In this document: one piece after another, positions 19,542-30,864 of the stretch | How the letters are laid out: each line of letters opens with the position of its first letter | Numbering within the stretch: the stretch's first letter is position 1 | Assembly (NCBI GenBank): GCA_021029095.1 | Contig: JAJOHG010000299.1 | Span: 1 to 31,267 of the forward strand | Length of the DNA stretch: 31,267 nucleotides | From: Phellopilus nigrolimitatus | Taxonomy: Eukaryota > Basidiomycota > Agaricomycetes > Hymenochaetales > Hymenochaetaceae | Direction of reading: 5' to 3' | The notes under the pieces: model-generated | What the model saw: only the letters and a program-made list of their open reading frames with translations | Database searches by the model: none | Told to the model about the DNA's origin: nothing | Made by a program: the position numbers and the translations under genes

Positions 19542-22145
19542 ATGAAAATGTCCCCTATAATCCTCGAACCACCCGTTTCCGGCATGTCGTTCCACCAGAG
19601 CAACCTCAACAACCTCAACAGCATTTCAAGGCTCCAGCTCAATCCAGCCCAGTCCCCGGCTCTCGACCACTACAGATCAGACTCGCCCCACCACTCGCAT
19701 CCACCGCATTCCTTCCACGTCACCCTCCATCGCTCTGGTCCCTACTCACCGGGACACTCAGGACAGCCCCCCTCCCCTCTGGACCGTGACGGCCTCTTAG
19801 ATCAAGACAGCATCATCAGCGCAGACCAGTCTTCTTCATCTCTCCAGTGTGCCAACTGCAGCACTAGAACAACGCCTCTCTGGCGTCGTGACGCTGATGG
19901 CAAGCCAATCTGCAACGCGTGCGGTGAGCTTCGCTTTCTTTCTTCTCTGCTTCTTCTCCATCCCATCCAACTCTGTCTTGCCTTTTATGATACCCGGCCA
20001 CAATCTAGCACGTGCAGCGTGATCTGTTGTTTCCGTCCGGCCTTAGCGTGTATACTGTGCGGACAGGCTCGTTTCACCTTCTTGTTCCCCTCGCCCATGT
20101 CCTGTTCCTCTTCTTTGTCTTCATTTGATCTATAGACTATCGTGCTGATCCTCGCCCCTTGCATCGTGTTCCTCGCCCACTTCTGAGCAGGTCTTTATCT
20201 TAAATCGCGTCGCGTCCCCAGGCCCTCGTCCATCTCGCGCACATCTCCCATTCCAGCTGGCACTGGATCGCTTCCCCCCCTCTCTACTCCCGCTCCTGGT
20301 AGACAAATGTCTGCATCTCCTACTTCTGTGTCTGTCCACGCGCCAACGGCGTCGCCCACAAATCAGCCTCTCGCACCGCAAAGCAAGCAGCCGCAGGTGC
20401 AGGCTACCAGGGGTACGTGTCCCGGCGACGGGCGTTGTGACGGCACAGGGGGCACGTCGGCATGTGCCGGCTGTCCCACGTATAACAACGTACTTCAAGC
20501 TCGTCTTGAACTCGACATAGCTGACGCTCAGGCCCCTTCGCCCCTCGCAGATATCAGCGGGAACACCGCTGGCACGCACATGCACTCGCGTGCTAGCAAT
20601 GTTAACTCTGAGTCCAAAAACGCCGAGGGCAGCACAAGTGGGGGCAGGACACCCCGTGGCCGCGGTGCAGTGGGTGCGCTCAGTTGTGCAAATTGCGGAA
20701 CGAGCACAACGCCTCTCTGGAGACGCGATGATGCGGGCAACAACATTTGCAACGCGTGTGGTGAGTGCGCTGTGATCGACATCTTATCTTTTCCCAGACG
20801 GATGGCGTGAAAATGACACGCTCATGTCCTAATTGGGAAGTGCGGACTTTGGATGGTTTCCCAGGCGTCACTTCTGGTGACCGTCTTATCTATCTTATCT
20901 TGTCTGATAAGCCAATCAGGCCATCTCGTTTCTTCGCTAACTCAATCTTTCTTACTTCGTCTGTTTTCGTCTCTATGGATTTCTCTTTGACTGACTAGTT
21001 TTTTCCACGACCGTGGTCTTTGTCTTGTAGGTCTATATTACAAACTCCACGGTACTCATCGGCCGAACTCAATGAAGAAGACCGTCATCAAGCGCAGGAA
21101 AAGGGTTCCAGCCGCAGGTCCTGCTATCCAGATGCCATCACCAGGTCAAAGTGCAGGTCGTCAGTTACAGGGTCGTATGACCGAACAGGCTGCAGCAGAA
21201 ACTCTTGTCTCGGTTGGGCGTGGCGCGCAGGAACGTAGCCCGGGCGAAGAAAGTGACGAGGAACAAGACCGTCAGCGCGCGAGGAAAAAACCGAGGCGAA
21301 GTGGGGGAGATCGGGCTTCCGATATGGACATGGAATTTGACGAGGGCGACAGGCTCCGCGAGCGGAGGCGTGAAGGGTGGGGTGGGGAGGATCAGCCGCA
21401 AGGGTCTTCGTCCGCGTTCGGATCCTTTGCCGTTGACAGTCAAGGCGCACGTCTGGGTGGCTTTTATGGCGCCTCACACGGGTCGGGCACAGGAGGATAC
21501 GACCTCCCGCCGCTCAACACTGCGCTTGGCGGCAGCGAAAAATCGAGCGCGCGATTTCCGTATGCGACGCCGGGCGTTGCTTCATCATCATACGCGCGTT
21601 CGGATGGTACTGTGCCCAGTCGCACACATTCTCCAGCAGCATCGCTTCACGGAGTCGGGGGCGCTCAGGGCTCAAGCGGTCTCGCCGCAGGCCTCCATCT
21701 ACCCCCGCCTCATAGTCTCGCTCAGGGTCATAGCCATTCGCCGTTCTTCCACGGTTCCGGGGCAGGGCCGAGCTCCTTGGGGCAGGTGCGCACTGTGTCG
21801 CCGCGCGCGCCATCACCTCTCCGGGAGGGTAGCAACGGCAATGGAGGTGGAGGCGGAACGGTCCCCGTACCGAGTCTCAGCGAGCTCGAACGTCATTACT
21901 ACGAGCTTGCCGATCAACGCCGCCGTATGCAAGATATGCTTGAAAAGACAGACCGTATGATGGCCGGCATGAAGCGTGGGATGGACGAGATGCAGCAAAC
22001 CACGCGCGGCGGAAACGGGAACGGGACAAGTGCAGCCTCGCATTCGTCTGCAGCGGCAGCCGTGCCGCTGTCGTCGAGAGGCGATCGTAGGGAGGGGATG
22101 AGCGTCTGGCCGGTTGTGTCATCGGAGTCCGCTCACCGCGATTGA
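19542..22145 (+). CDS. SREA: Iron-responsive GATA repressor (SREA/Fep1/Urbs1 family)
   Basis: A nuclear DNA-binding repressor that in other fungi shuts off siderophore synthesis and iron uptake genes when iron is plentiful. Exons are 19542-19923, 20191-20760 and 21031-22145, giving 688 residues. Two C-X2-C-X17-C-X2-C fingers are present: C103, C106, C124, C127 and C293, C296, C314, C317, both with TTPLWRRD and ICNACGLY. Between them is the family-specific iron-sensing region, [12 protein letters not shown] followed by [10 protein letters not shown], with C204, C210, C219 and C222. A basic tail [10 protein letters not shown] follows finger 2. A C-terminal coiled coil lies in [19 protein letters not shown]. 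Both introns are long (267 and 270 nt) and split the Gly codon right after CNAC in each finger. The start [11 protein letters not shown] has no rival nearby. Confidence 0.93.
20783..20911. promoter_or_regulatory. GATA-site cluster inside intron 2 of the iron GATA gene
   Basis: Seen directly: CTTATC (GATAAG on the minus strand) at 20783-20788, 20885-20890 and 20894-20899, and TGATAAG on the plus strand at 20905-20911. Three of these plus one GATAG core fall within 27 bases. The last site reads GTCTGATAA, one base away from the SREA/Fep1 consensus ATCWGATAA. Binding is inference. Confidence 0.5.
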
Positions 22146-24139
22146 TTTTCTGTCGGACTGTGTTTTCTTTATTTTCCGTGGATAGCAAAAGGGGCAATGC
22201 ATGCAGTCTGTCCCACTCCGCTGCTTTTTCCTTCCCTTACACTATTCGTTTCATATCTATATTAATTACCCACCTAACCCATCTCGCTTTCCTGTCTCTC
22301 GGTTACTCTCGCCTCTCAGCAGTCCAGGTTTCCTCCTTTCCTGTCTCGCGGCATATTTACTTACTTTTTAATGCATTCTTATGTTCGGTTCCCCTTCCGC
22401 ATCCTTTTTTGTCCGTGTCTTCTTTAGGGACGGTGTTGATCATCTATTTTCGAGCCTAGATACAGCAATGTTCTGGTGTGCGTCTTATGATGCATTTGCT
22501 ACTCTATGTAACATATTTAAATTGTGCCGTATCGGTGTTGTTCTGATGTCTCTTGCTTGAGCACTCGTGATTAGTTGAACGTACTGGAAATGTTTCTGAG
22601 ATCCTCATATCAGCAAAAGGCACTGCTTGTGCAGTGAGCTACCATGGCACCTTCCAAGAATGCTTGAGGTTTACACACTGCAGCAGTCTGAAGATCGTGA
22701 TATTTGGGAGTTTATCTACTGAATCTTGATTCCTTCGTCGGTTTTCACCTACTCTCCGTGCGAAATTAAGAAGATGACATCCACGTTCATTTAAGCCTCA
22801 CTCGGTCTGCCTAATCGTACTAGCAGCGGCAAAAAAATTCGACTCAGGCAGGTCACGCGGTCGTTGCGGAGATGTAGCACACTTTTGGTACTCATCTGAC
22901 ATAGGCGAACCAAGCTTGTGCTGGGCTGAGGAGTGGAAGCTAGCGATGAGTAACGGTTTCGGATAATAAGCCCCAAACATACTGGTCGTTAGACTTCAAA
23001 GATGCTCCCCTCTTCCTTGATCTCGACTATCGTGACGTGCATCGGGATGACCGCTCGCTAGGTAAGGATGCATCAACACTGACAGATCCTTCCACTCGAA
23101 CTTGCGAGTTTACCCATCCTAGCTTAGTTAGGGGGCCAGTAATAATCATGACTTTTTTTAGAGGGGTGAATATGATCCCCTGGCGCTTATGACACGCACA
23201 GAATTCTCCAAGAGTTTTCGTCTATACGTGTGTGAGTATATGCGATCATAATAAACCTTCTGCCTCTCCTTCATTTATTACACCTGTGTCCGTCAAATGA
23301 ACCGCGCGGATTTACAAGTGCCTGGACATGGAAATTGGCCCTAGTCAAAGTTTTGTACTCAGCCGTTGAAATTATAAATACGAGACTTCGATGCGCGCTC
23401 GTACAATCGATAGATAAAGTGCTATTGCGAGCTAAAAATCGCCTGAGTATGAGCTTATTCTTCCTAGACCATTTCGGACGTTCACAAGCTTCACAAGCTT
23501 CAGAACCGCACGAACGATGACTTTTTACGTCGACGAGTTTGATGGCCGTCCGATAGGCTTCGAGGATCGACTTTACAATCTGTTTGCCGAAGTGCGCTCA
23601 AAGTGCGCTTCCAGTGCATTGCAGTTTGTATAATAATCTTCTAGATCAAGCACAGCATGTACTTGTGATTGATTGTCAGTGGCTGATATGTATCATAAAT
23701 GCTTGGATGACTGGTGCCTTTGATGCGCGATATGGCGAACATGAAACGGATGAGTGCTACGTATACACAGTCTAGTTGAGCGGGGCAGAGTCGTAGTGGG
23801 TGTATGGGTCGTAAGATGTGTGGGAGCGCGATCACACCCACTAACTGTCCCCTACTACGCAGCCCGCGTAAAGTTCGCACAAAACGTTTAGGAGTGACCG
23901 CAGCTGAGCAAAATAATTAAGGGAATTGTAACATGTTATTTCAAGCCCAGATTGCATTCTCTGCTGATTCTCGTGCATTCATTTTGGGTAGGACAAGGTA
24001 GCCATGAATGGCATGCCGAGATAACCGAGGCACGGCGGCACGAGGATTTATAATAACTTCCTTATATGGGAGTGGGATAATCTCGTGAAAGTGAGGGAAG
24101 CTGCCATCAATTCAAGCTGCTAACAGCAACCGCGTCCGC
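22146..24139. other. Two-kilobase gene-poor stretch
   Basis: It begins with the T/C-rich 3' UTR of the iron regulator and ends with the promoter of the Opi1-type gene. No tRNA, snRNA or mobile element could be identified. A 9-base direct repeat (TTCACAAGC twice) lies at 23481-23498, and a 6-bp hairpin at 22621-22636. A short open frame at 23517-23633 (38 codons from ATG) has a protein-like composition but no known domain. Confidence 0.4.
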
Positions 24140-26660
24140 ATGTCGCACCAAACCCCCCCTCCCCTCCTCGTCTCCTGCCCGCCATCCTCCGCGCCGACAC
24201 ACAACCGTGCCAAAAGCAGACTCTCTCTGGCCGCGCTCTGCAACCCGACGCCGTCCCCGCCAACAATGGCCGCGGCCTCCCCCGCCCCGGTGCCTTCGTC
24301 TTCCCTTACAAGCAGCCCAGACGAAAGCCGCGATCTTGCTTCAGAGCCCTTGTCTCTCAGCACAGAGGACGAGAATGTCATGATTGCTGTGCGTGCGCTC
24401 GGCGATATGCGCAGCGGCGCCTCCCCAGCTGCTCCCTCCTCCAATCGGTCGGTGCATCGATACAGCAGCAGCCGTACGTCGTCTTTCAAATCCCTATCTG
24501 CAAGTTTTTTGCATGCATACACCTTTCCTTACTCTGCCCGTTTTCTTAGCTCCACATCAAACTCCTGGTCTTACCGCTGCATCGACCCCAACGTCTCCCT
24601 CGACGGTCTCAGTGAATCTGTCGCTGTCCCCCGAGGAGACTGCTGCAGCAGTGGACTTCGTTTCGCGTGTCTCAGACCTACCCATCGTGAACACTGCATT
24701 GAGGGCGTATGAACAGAGCAAGGCGAGCTCTAGAATGGTTAAAGTGCGTTTTCTCTTGAATAGCGTTGTTCCCGTTTTCTTCACTGATAGTCCTCAGTAT
24801 GGTGCAGAGATGATGGAATCGTCTGTGAAAAGTATATCGAAGCCCGTGATTAACCGTCTTCCTGTAAACCAGTTGGACGAATTTGCGTGCAGGCAGCTAG
24901 ATAAAGTATGTTGGATTTTCCGATTCAACTTTGAATATGTTTTGACTCGCAGGAAACGTAGTTCGGAAGAAAGGGTAGTTTTGGAACATCACCTGGTACT
25001 CGTGGAAGAAGTCCTAGTGTTGAACGTGTCAATCTCCTACAGGACTCTGAGCGGAACTCCATCGAGGGGGATGACGGAAGACCACGGTCGCAGGCGAGGT
25101 TTAGTATTGGCGATCTAGATCAGGACGATGTTCGTTCACAAGGTATGCTCACAGACGTTAATACACAAATTTCCATCAACTCAAAGAAATACAATTCTAG
25201 GTGTTGATGAAACCGGAGTTGAAGCCGACGAACGCGCATTACCCACGCAGGACGTTGCCAACAGAAGTAGATGGCACAGTATCTTATACGAAGCTGGTGG
25301 TATAAGTGCCGCCGTGAGCGAGGAAAGTATGCGAAGATTAAAATACTGTCTTCAATGGCTGCAGGTTTGTGTTTTCTCACAACATTGATGCACATAGGTA
25401 TGTCTAACAAGCTGTGTCTGCAGTACGCAACGGAGCACATCGATGGCCAAATACTGGTTATCAGAAACTTCATTGCTTCCCTGAACATGCAGGGGGAAGG
25501 TAGTGGCGACGAGCGACACATATCTGCCTCACATATGCAGACATTGACGAACGTTAAGCGTGATGTCGTCGGTACGATCCGACAAGTCGTCGACGTCGTG
25601 TCTAAGTACGCAGGCGGCGCACTCCCTGAGCCCGCCCGGGCTCGTGTGCGGCAATTCATCTTGCACCTCCCCCAGCGCTGGACGAACACAGCTCACCGTC
25701 AAATGCATAGCCCTGCGCCGGCTCACTTGTCCGGCCAGCCGAAGGGTGTGGGGAAGCGGCGGAGGCGGGAAGGTCCACTCGCGGAATCCAGACCAGCGTC
25801 CGCGGCGAGCACTGCGCCGTCCTCACCTCTGCAGAGCCCTAAGGTTCTTGGTCATGGAGCGTTGCCCTTACCTGCAGTTATGTCTACCTCGCACAGACAG
25901 GCGACAGCTGCGCGTCCTACCGCAGGGTCGGCGGCACAGGCTGCCCAACGGCTGCTGACGCTTGCGACAGAGAGCCTGGATATGATGCGGAGTGTCACCA
26001 GCGTCTTCAAAGAAAGTTTGGACCGCGCGGATACGTGCGTTTACCTTTTTGATCTATAAAGATGCGAGAGTCGAGTGCTCATTTTTCATTTTCATATGCT
26101 ACTTCAGATGGGTTGACCGTCTGCGTGTCATCGGCATCCAGCGTCAGCAGAACCCTGATGCGTCCGTGGACAGCCTCCCACCTCTTCACCATTCCCATCA
26201 TGCTCGTTCGGAATCACTATCCTACAGTGCTAGCTCAAACTCCACAGGTTTAAGCGGGAGTACCACTGCAACGTTTACGTCGTTCCCTCCGTCTCCGCGT
26301 ACATGGCCCGCAGACGCACCGTCGCCTGGCGAGCTCGCAACTACGTCTCTGGATGCACTCACACTTTCCTCCCTGTCTGCATCTGCATCGGCTTTTGCGA
26401 CACCACGCTCGAGCACGCAGAGTCTACCCGCGCTCGCGGGCTACGATTGGGAATACACCACACGCAAATTGCAGACAATTCGTGACACAGATAAGATCCG
26501 AGCAGACAGTGAAGTGAACGAGAAGCGTGAAAATGTGATGCTGGGGAAGAGTGCCCACCATGTGGCCGACGAGCGGTTTGCTGCGAGTGCATTGAGCTCT
26601 CTGAGACGTGTTGCAGCGGACTCTCGTGACGTGTCCATGGAGGTCGATGACAACGACTGA
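24140..26660 (+). CDS. OPI1: Opi1-family transcription regulator
   Basis: Yeast Opi1 represses INO1 and other phospholipid genes and is held at the ER by phosphatidic acid; filamentous relatives (CCG-8) tie lipid metabolism to the clock. Exons are 24140-24473, 24550-24743, 24798-24905, 24962-25142, 25201-25364, 25424-26034 and 26108-26660, giving 714 residues. Conserved Opi1 blocks are STEDENVMIAVRALGDMR (74-91), FVSRVSDLPIVNTALRAYEQ (149-168), VKYGAEMMESSVKSISKPVI (175-194) and NRLPVNQLDEFACRQLDK (195-212), then CLQWLQYATEHIDGQILVI (322-340). The rest is Ser/Pro-rich. An alternative start is Met43. Exon 4 must use the TAG acceptor at 24961; the CAG nine bases earlier would bring in a stop codon. 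Confidence 0.88.
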
Positions 26661-28024
26661 GCTTCCGTATACTTATAGACTTCCTTTTGACGAAGGGAAA
26701 ACAAAAAAAATACTTCTAACGGCTTGCCGTTGGATTTGTGTTAACTGGTTGGTTGGTTGGTTGTACTACCCTAGTTTTCCAGATCTCATCCTTTTCTCCC
26801 TTTAGACATCACTTATTATCTATACTTCCGCTGTCGCACTTCGGACTTTACTTGTCGCTATGTATCTGTCACTCCTCCCCACAAACACACGCTTTATTTA
26901 AATATGTGGAGTTTTCATTCTCAGTTGGTTTATTTGGCACTAGTATACGAACACGGTGTATATGGTCCCTCGCTCCTTGAATTTGTATTTCTAGACCCTA
27001 TTCCCTAGGGCTCGCTGATTTCCATTCAGTCTGCGTTTGATCACGACAAATGTCCTCGAGACGTAACCCTGAGATTCAAGACTTCGTTCTGGCTTTTATG
27101 ATCTGGCAGCCTTCAATGCCCTCGGTAATGTCTGCGATAGATTCAGGAACTCAATCTCCATCTCCAATTTGTGTTTTACGCTTCTCGGTTGCTGGTGCGG
27201 CCGATCCTCTGCAAATCCTCCGCAAATCCCATTGATCCGCGCTAGCAAGGTAAAATAATTGGCGCCGACAATATTCCCGATTTGCTATGGTTGTCATAAG
27301 GCTGAAGTTGATTTGAGGGGGGATACATTTTCACGGAGAGCTGGCGTTATGCGATCAGACAAGATTCATGAATTTACGATTCCGAAGAGCGGTTGAGAGC
27401 CGCCTAACAAGGATTCAGAAGAGGGAAAGATGACCCTCGATTCAGCCGCCCAGTCCATGGACAGTATCAGAGTATAGCAAGCGAAATTAAATGCGGGAAT
27501 TCACGACAGTGTCTTATGTCTTATGCGTATGCGCTCGCGCATTGGGTGACGAATGTCGACCCCGCTTCCGGAGAGAAACCTAATCGGTGTCCGCGGGGTG
27601 GATGGATATGTAAGTGCGCGAAGGCAAGTACCCGTGTCTTTCCTAGTACAAATGTATTGGACATGATCACGCGGGGAGTCCCGGAAGGGCGACGCCGGCC
27701 AGGAGAACACGATGTGAGGTAAACGAAGACCACAACGATCGGATGCGTATTCGTATCCTGCAGTATACCAAGGATCGTCTATGTTGCTGTTCCACTATAG
27801 GTTAGCTCACATGAGTCACGATAACGGTGTGCTGGACGCCGCCTTTAAGGTGCAGGATGGCACAATAGTACTCGGCTCACGTATCGCACACAACAAATCC
27901 TAATGATTTGATGCGAAGAAATAAGTCACCGAACATTATGAGTCACGAAAAGCCGTGTTTTAAGCTCCAGCATCGACTTTAATCTCAACTTTAAACTAGG
28001 GAGAAGGAATAACCTTTACGAGTG
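26661..28024. other. Gene-poor stretch after the Opi1-type gene
   Basis: The first part is T-rich 3' UTR-like sequence. Open frames overlap on both strands at 27500-27733 with no recognisable content. Two identical 11-base words ATGAGTCACGA at 27811-27821 and 27938-27948 each contain TGAGTCA, a Gcn4/AP-1-type palindrome. No RNA gene or element ends were found. Confidence 0.35.
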
Positions 28025-28546
28025 ATGAGCGTGACGAAGCCAGATAGAAGATTGTCGGCATTCACTGCCTCCGTTGTTCCTTCAAACCATAATCCTTTTT
28101 TTAAAGTGCGTATAAAAGCCAAAGACGAGACGCATGTAAGTTACATGTGTGATGGACTCTTCTTCGGGGTGGCGAACATGGTAAAAGACCTGAGAAATGA
28201 CTCCCCTAAAGTTGTCTGCACGACAAAAAGGATGGGGTTCCACCGGATTCATATTGAAATTCGTCGGTACATGCATATAAGCACGTTCTGGGTGGTCCTG
28301 AAAGTGCTTCCGCTGACAGGGACACGTCTTCACGGAAGGTGCCCCAAAGGTCCTGAAATCTTGAAATCATTACTGGCGGTGCCGTCGTACCACAGCGTCC
28401 TCAACGAATCAGAGGCCAAAGCATTTCTGAACGTAAAAGCAACGTCGACTTTTATGAGGGCGCTGGCTCGATTGATCGTGCAAAATGTGCATACTTGTAA
28501 AGGCGCAGATTTGAGTGACAAAGAAAGGAATGTACATTGTGAGTAA
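28025..28546 (+). CDS. Orphan open reading frame, 173 residues
   Basis: An uninterrupted ATG-initiated frame, MSVTKPDRRLSAFTASVV at the start, 173 residues long. I recognise no domain, signal peptide or membrane segment. The composition is mixed, with several Cys and His residues and no low complexity. The region is more AT-rich than the known genes to its left and lies near mobile elements, and an opposing frame of similar length (28330-28863, minus) overlaps its 3' half. It may be an orphan gene, a decayed exon, or chance. No introns are needed, unlike nearly every other gene in the window, which argues mildly against it. Confidence 0.2.
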   Translation: MSVTKPDRRLSAFTASVVPSNHNPFFKVRIKAKDETHVSYMCDGLFFGVANMVKDLRNDSPKVVCTTKRMGFHRIHIEIRRYMHISTFWVVLKVLPLTGTRLHGRCPKGPEILKSLLAVPSYHSVLNESEAKAFLNVKATSTFMRALARLIVQNVHTCKGADLSDKERNVHCE

Positions 28547-29044
28547 TGCCAAGGGATTGGCCCTGAGTTCGCTTCCAACGAATAGTAAGGAACCCACCCG
28601 TAGCAAAAGATGCGACGGTCATAAATCGCATCCATTAGTTTCTCTCCCGTAGAAATAATACCTAATCCGATGGGAAGCGAAATACGCCGACATGTTACTC
28701 CTTGTAGTTGCTCACCAGAAGAAGGGAAGTTTGGATGCTCGTTAAAAGTACTATACGCCATGCTGTTTTCGTGTAAGAGGCAATGTCCGTAACGGAAAAA
28801 AATCGGTATACTTGAGATTCCTTTCAAGAGTTCGAACGCGCATACGTACATACATATGTACATACACTCCTAACTCAACAAACCGGAAAGCTCCGAAAAG
28901 AAATCTCTTTGTTGCACACTGGCTTCCGGCATTGAAACCGGGTGATTTATGGAACTGTAAGATTGTCTTCTGTGCTTGCTTCTGGATCTTCGATTGCTGA
29001 AACCAGATTTTTCTCGGTCGGTAATCTTTTGAAAAAGCACTAAA

Positions 29045-29264
29045 CAGGTGGGTCAGAAAAGGCGGATCCCGTCCGCGTTGTTCACATGAAAAAGAGGCTA
29101 TATGGTGTTTAACTGTGTGGAACTCTTGCTTAAGATACATTCAATGTGTTAGATATTCGTTTCTGTATAAATTGAGCTGACAGTATACATAGGCAATGTT
29201 GAGTGTCGTGCGCTATGCAGACGGCAACCGCCTTCCTCACGAAGGCTTTTCTGACCAACACCTG
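29045..29264 (+). mobile_element. Degenerate TIR element (MITE), copy A
   Basis: A 220-bp non-coding element in the same orientation as copy B. The left end CAGGTGGGTCAGAAAAGG and the right end (complement CAGGTGTTGGTCAGAAAAG) are imperfect inverted repeats. Internal sequence matches copy B at CGTTGTTCACA near the left end and at GAGCTGACAG in the right half. A TA follows the right end, but the left flank reads AA, so the TA target duplication is damaged. It has no transposase and is decayed. Confidence 0.75.
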
Positions 29265-29285
29265 TATATGTAAGTACTTATCCTA

Positions 29286-29558
29286 CAGGTGGGTCAAAAA
29301 AGTCTTCGGCCCCCCCTAAAAAAGGAAGGTGGTTCTCGTCTGCGTTGTTCACACAAAAAAAAGGTCAAAAAATGTTGTGAAACTACGTGTATGCGAGCCT
29401 TTGCTCTAGATATATATAAGAAACAGAAACTAAGTATTGATTTTTTTGGATGATTTGAGCTGACAGCGTACCATAGGTGACACCGCGAAACGACGTCTAC
29501 GCAGGCGGGAGCTGCTTTCCTTTTTTAGGGGGAGCCGAAGACTTTTCTGACCCACCTG
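29286..29558 (+). mobile_element. Tc1/mariner-style MITE, copy B
   Basis: A 273-bp element with terminal inverted repeats of at least 42 bp (29286-29327 against the complement of 29517-29558) and only two mismatches. The ends are CAGGTGGGTCA. A TA dinucleotide flanks each side (29284-29285 and 29559-29560), as expected for a TA target-site duplication of the Tc1/mariner superfamily. The interior is AT-rich and has no coding capacity, so it would need a transposase from elsewhere. Its nearly identical ends suggest that it is younger than copy A, which lies 21 bp to its left. Confidence 0.88.
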
Positions 29559-29560
29559 TA

Positions 29561-30864
29561 ATATTAAAAAGAGCTCAACAAATTTTCACACAGCCACCCC
29601 TTTTTCTGAAATTTATGCAAGATTGGTCATAATTTTACTAAGCACCAACCCAGGCGCAACTGGCGCAGCCTCTCGGCTGGGTTACTATTAATAATACTAT
29701 TGATAAGATATGTAAGCGTCTGAAGGAACATTTGCGGACTCGTCTGCACGATCCACCGTCCAGCAAGCTGCCAAGAAGCAGAAATGAAAAACCATAACGG
29801 CTATTTTGTCTTTTGTGACGTATAACCAACTTGTACACGCTTATATGTTTTATAAACTCTCTCTAACAATTGAAACAGCCTTCTTTGATCTAGAAATTGC
29901 ATATATTTTATAAATCCCAGGACAGAATTTAGAACTGTAATACGGAGTTGCGGATAGGTGTCTTCACGTACTATAAACGTATTTGGCGATGAAGAAATCA
30001 TGTGGAGCAGATTTCTCGCGAAATGATATGCTGGATCGGAGAGCACTTGGAAACTCCGGCTTTACTCGTCCGTCTGAGAGTAACTGAATGGGTTGCAAAA
30101 CACAGATTCTCCGCTATACTGACCAAAGCGGGCGCGTGCCGTTCGGTCACAGAGGCTTGAACTTTTAGCTCAATTGAGTCTACAATAAATTTTCTCTTTG
30201 TCTGTTAGAAACTAAATCCAAAAAGTGAAATCTCTTTGTGAAACAAGGCGTTGCCGTCCAGGATGGCGAGATGTCAGCAAAAGGGATTTCCTGATTGATC
30301 TCAAGGATGGGGTTTGAAAGAATGTAAAGTTTGACTTCAGATTTGAAATCCCATAAACGACCATGCGAGGTCGACGGTCTTCGAACAAGTGTCTCCCTTT
30401 CCCTCCAACTAATTCAACTTCAAAGATCCGCCATATTCATGTAGGTAAAAGGGCCAAGATGTAGGTTTAGAGTTGAGCTGTCTTCATACACGGGGACTAG
30501 CATATCACCGAGGATCGCTTTATCAGTTCTCCGAAGTGAAGAACAATGGAGCGATGACTGTAATTCGGCATGATGACATGGCAGGGATTGATATTTTATT
30601 GCTTTTTTGACTACCTATTGGCACTGAAAGAGTCTACCGGACGATTCGGAAACTCGCACAGGCTGTCGCGTCTGACGCCCGTCCCAATATACTGGGTACC
30701 TGTGGGGATCGGAAGAAGTTTCCAGCGCATGCAATGCGCATAAAGACGGCGTGTTACCATGCTCTCAAGTGATCACGCGCCTCGAAGTACTGAAGACAGA
30801 TCGAAAGAAGACATTCAATGCAACGTGGAAAAGGAATTTGAAGAGATTGACGCACCGATGGCTG
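29561..30864. other. AT-rich stretch without a supported gene
   Basis: Open frames here (for example minus 29801-30046, which begins with GTG rather than ATG) have no recognisable domain or clear splice partner. No element ends like those of the two MITEs recur. I see no RNA gene. Confidence 0.35.
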
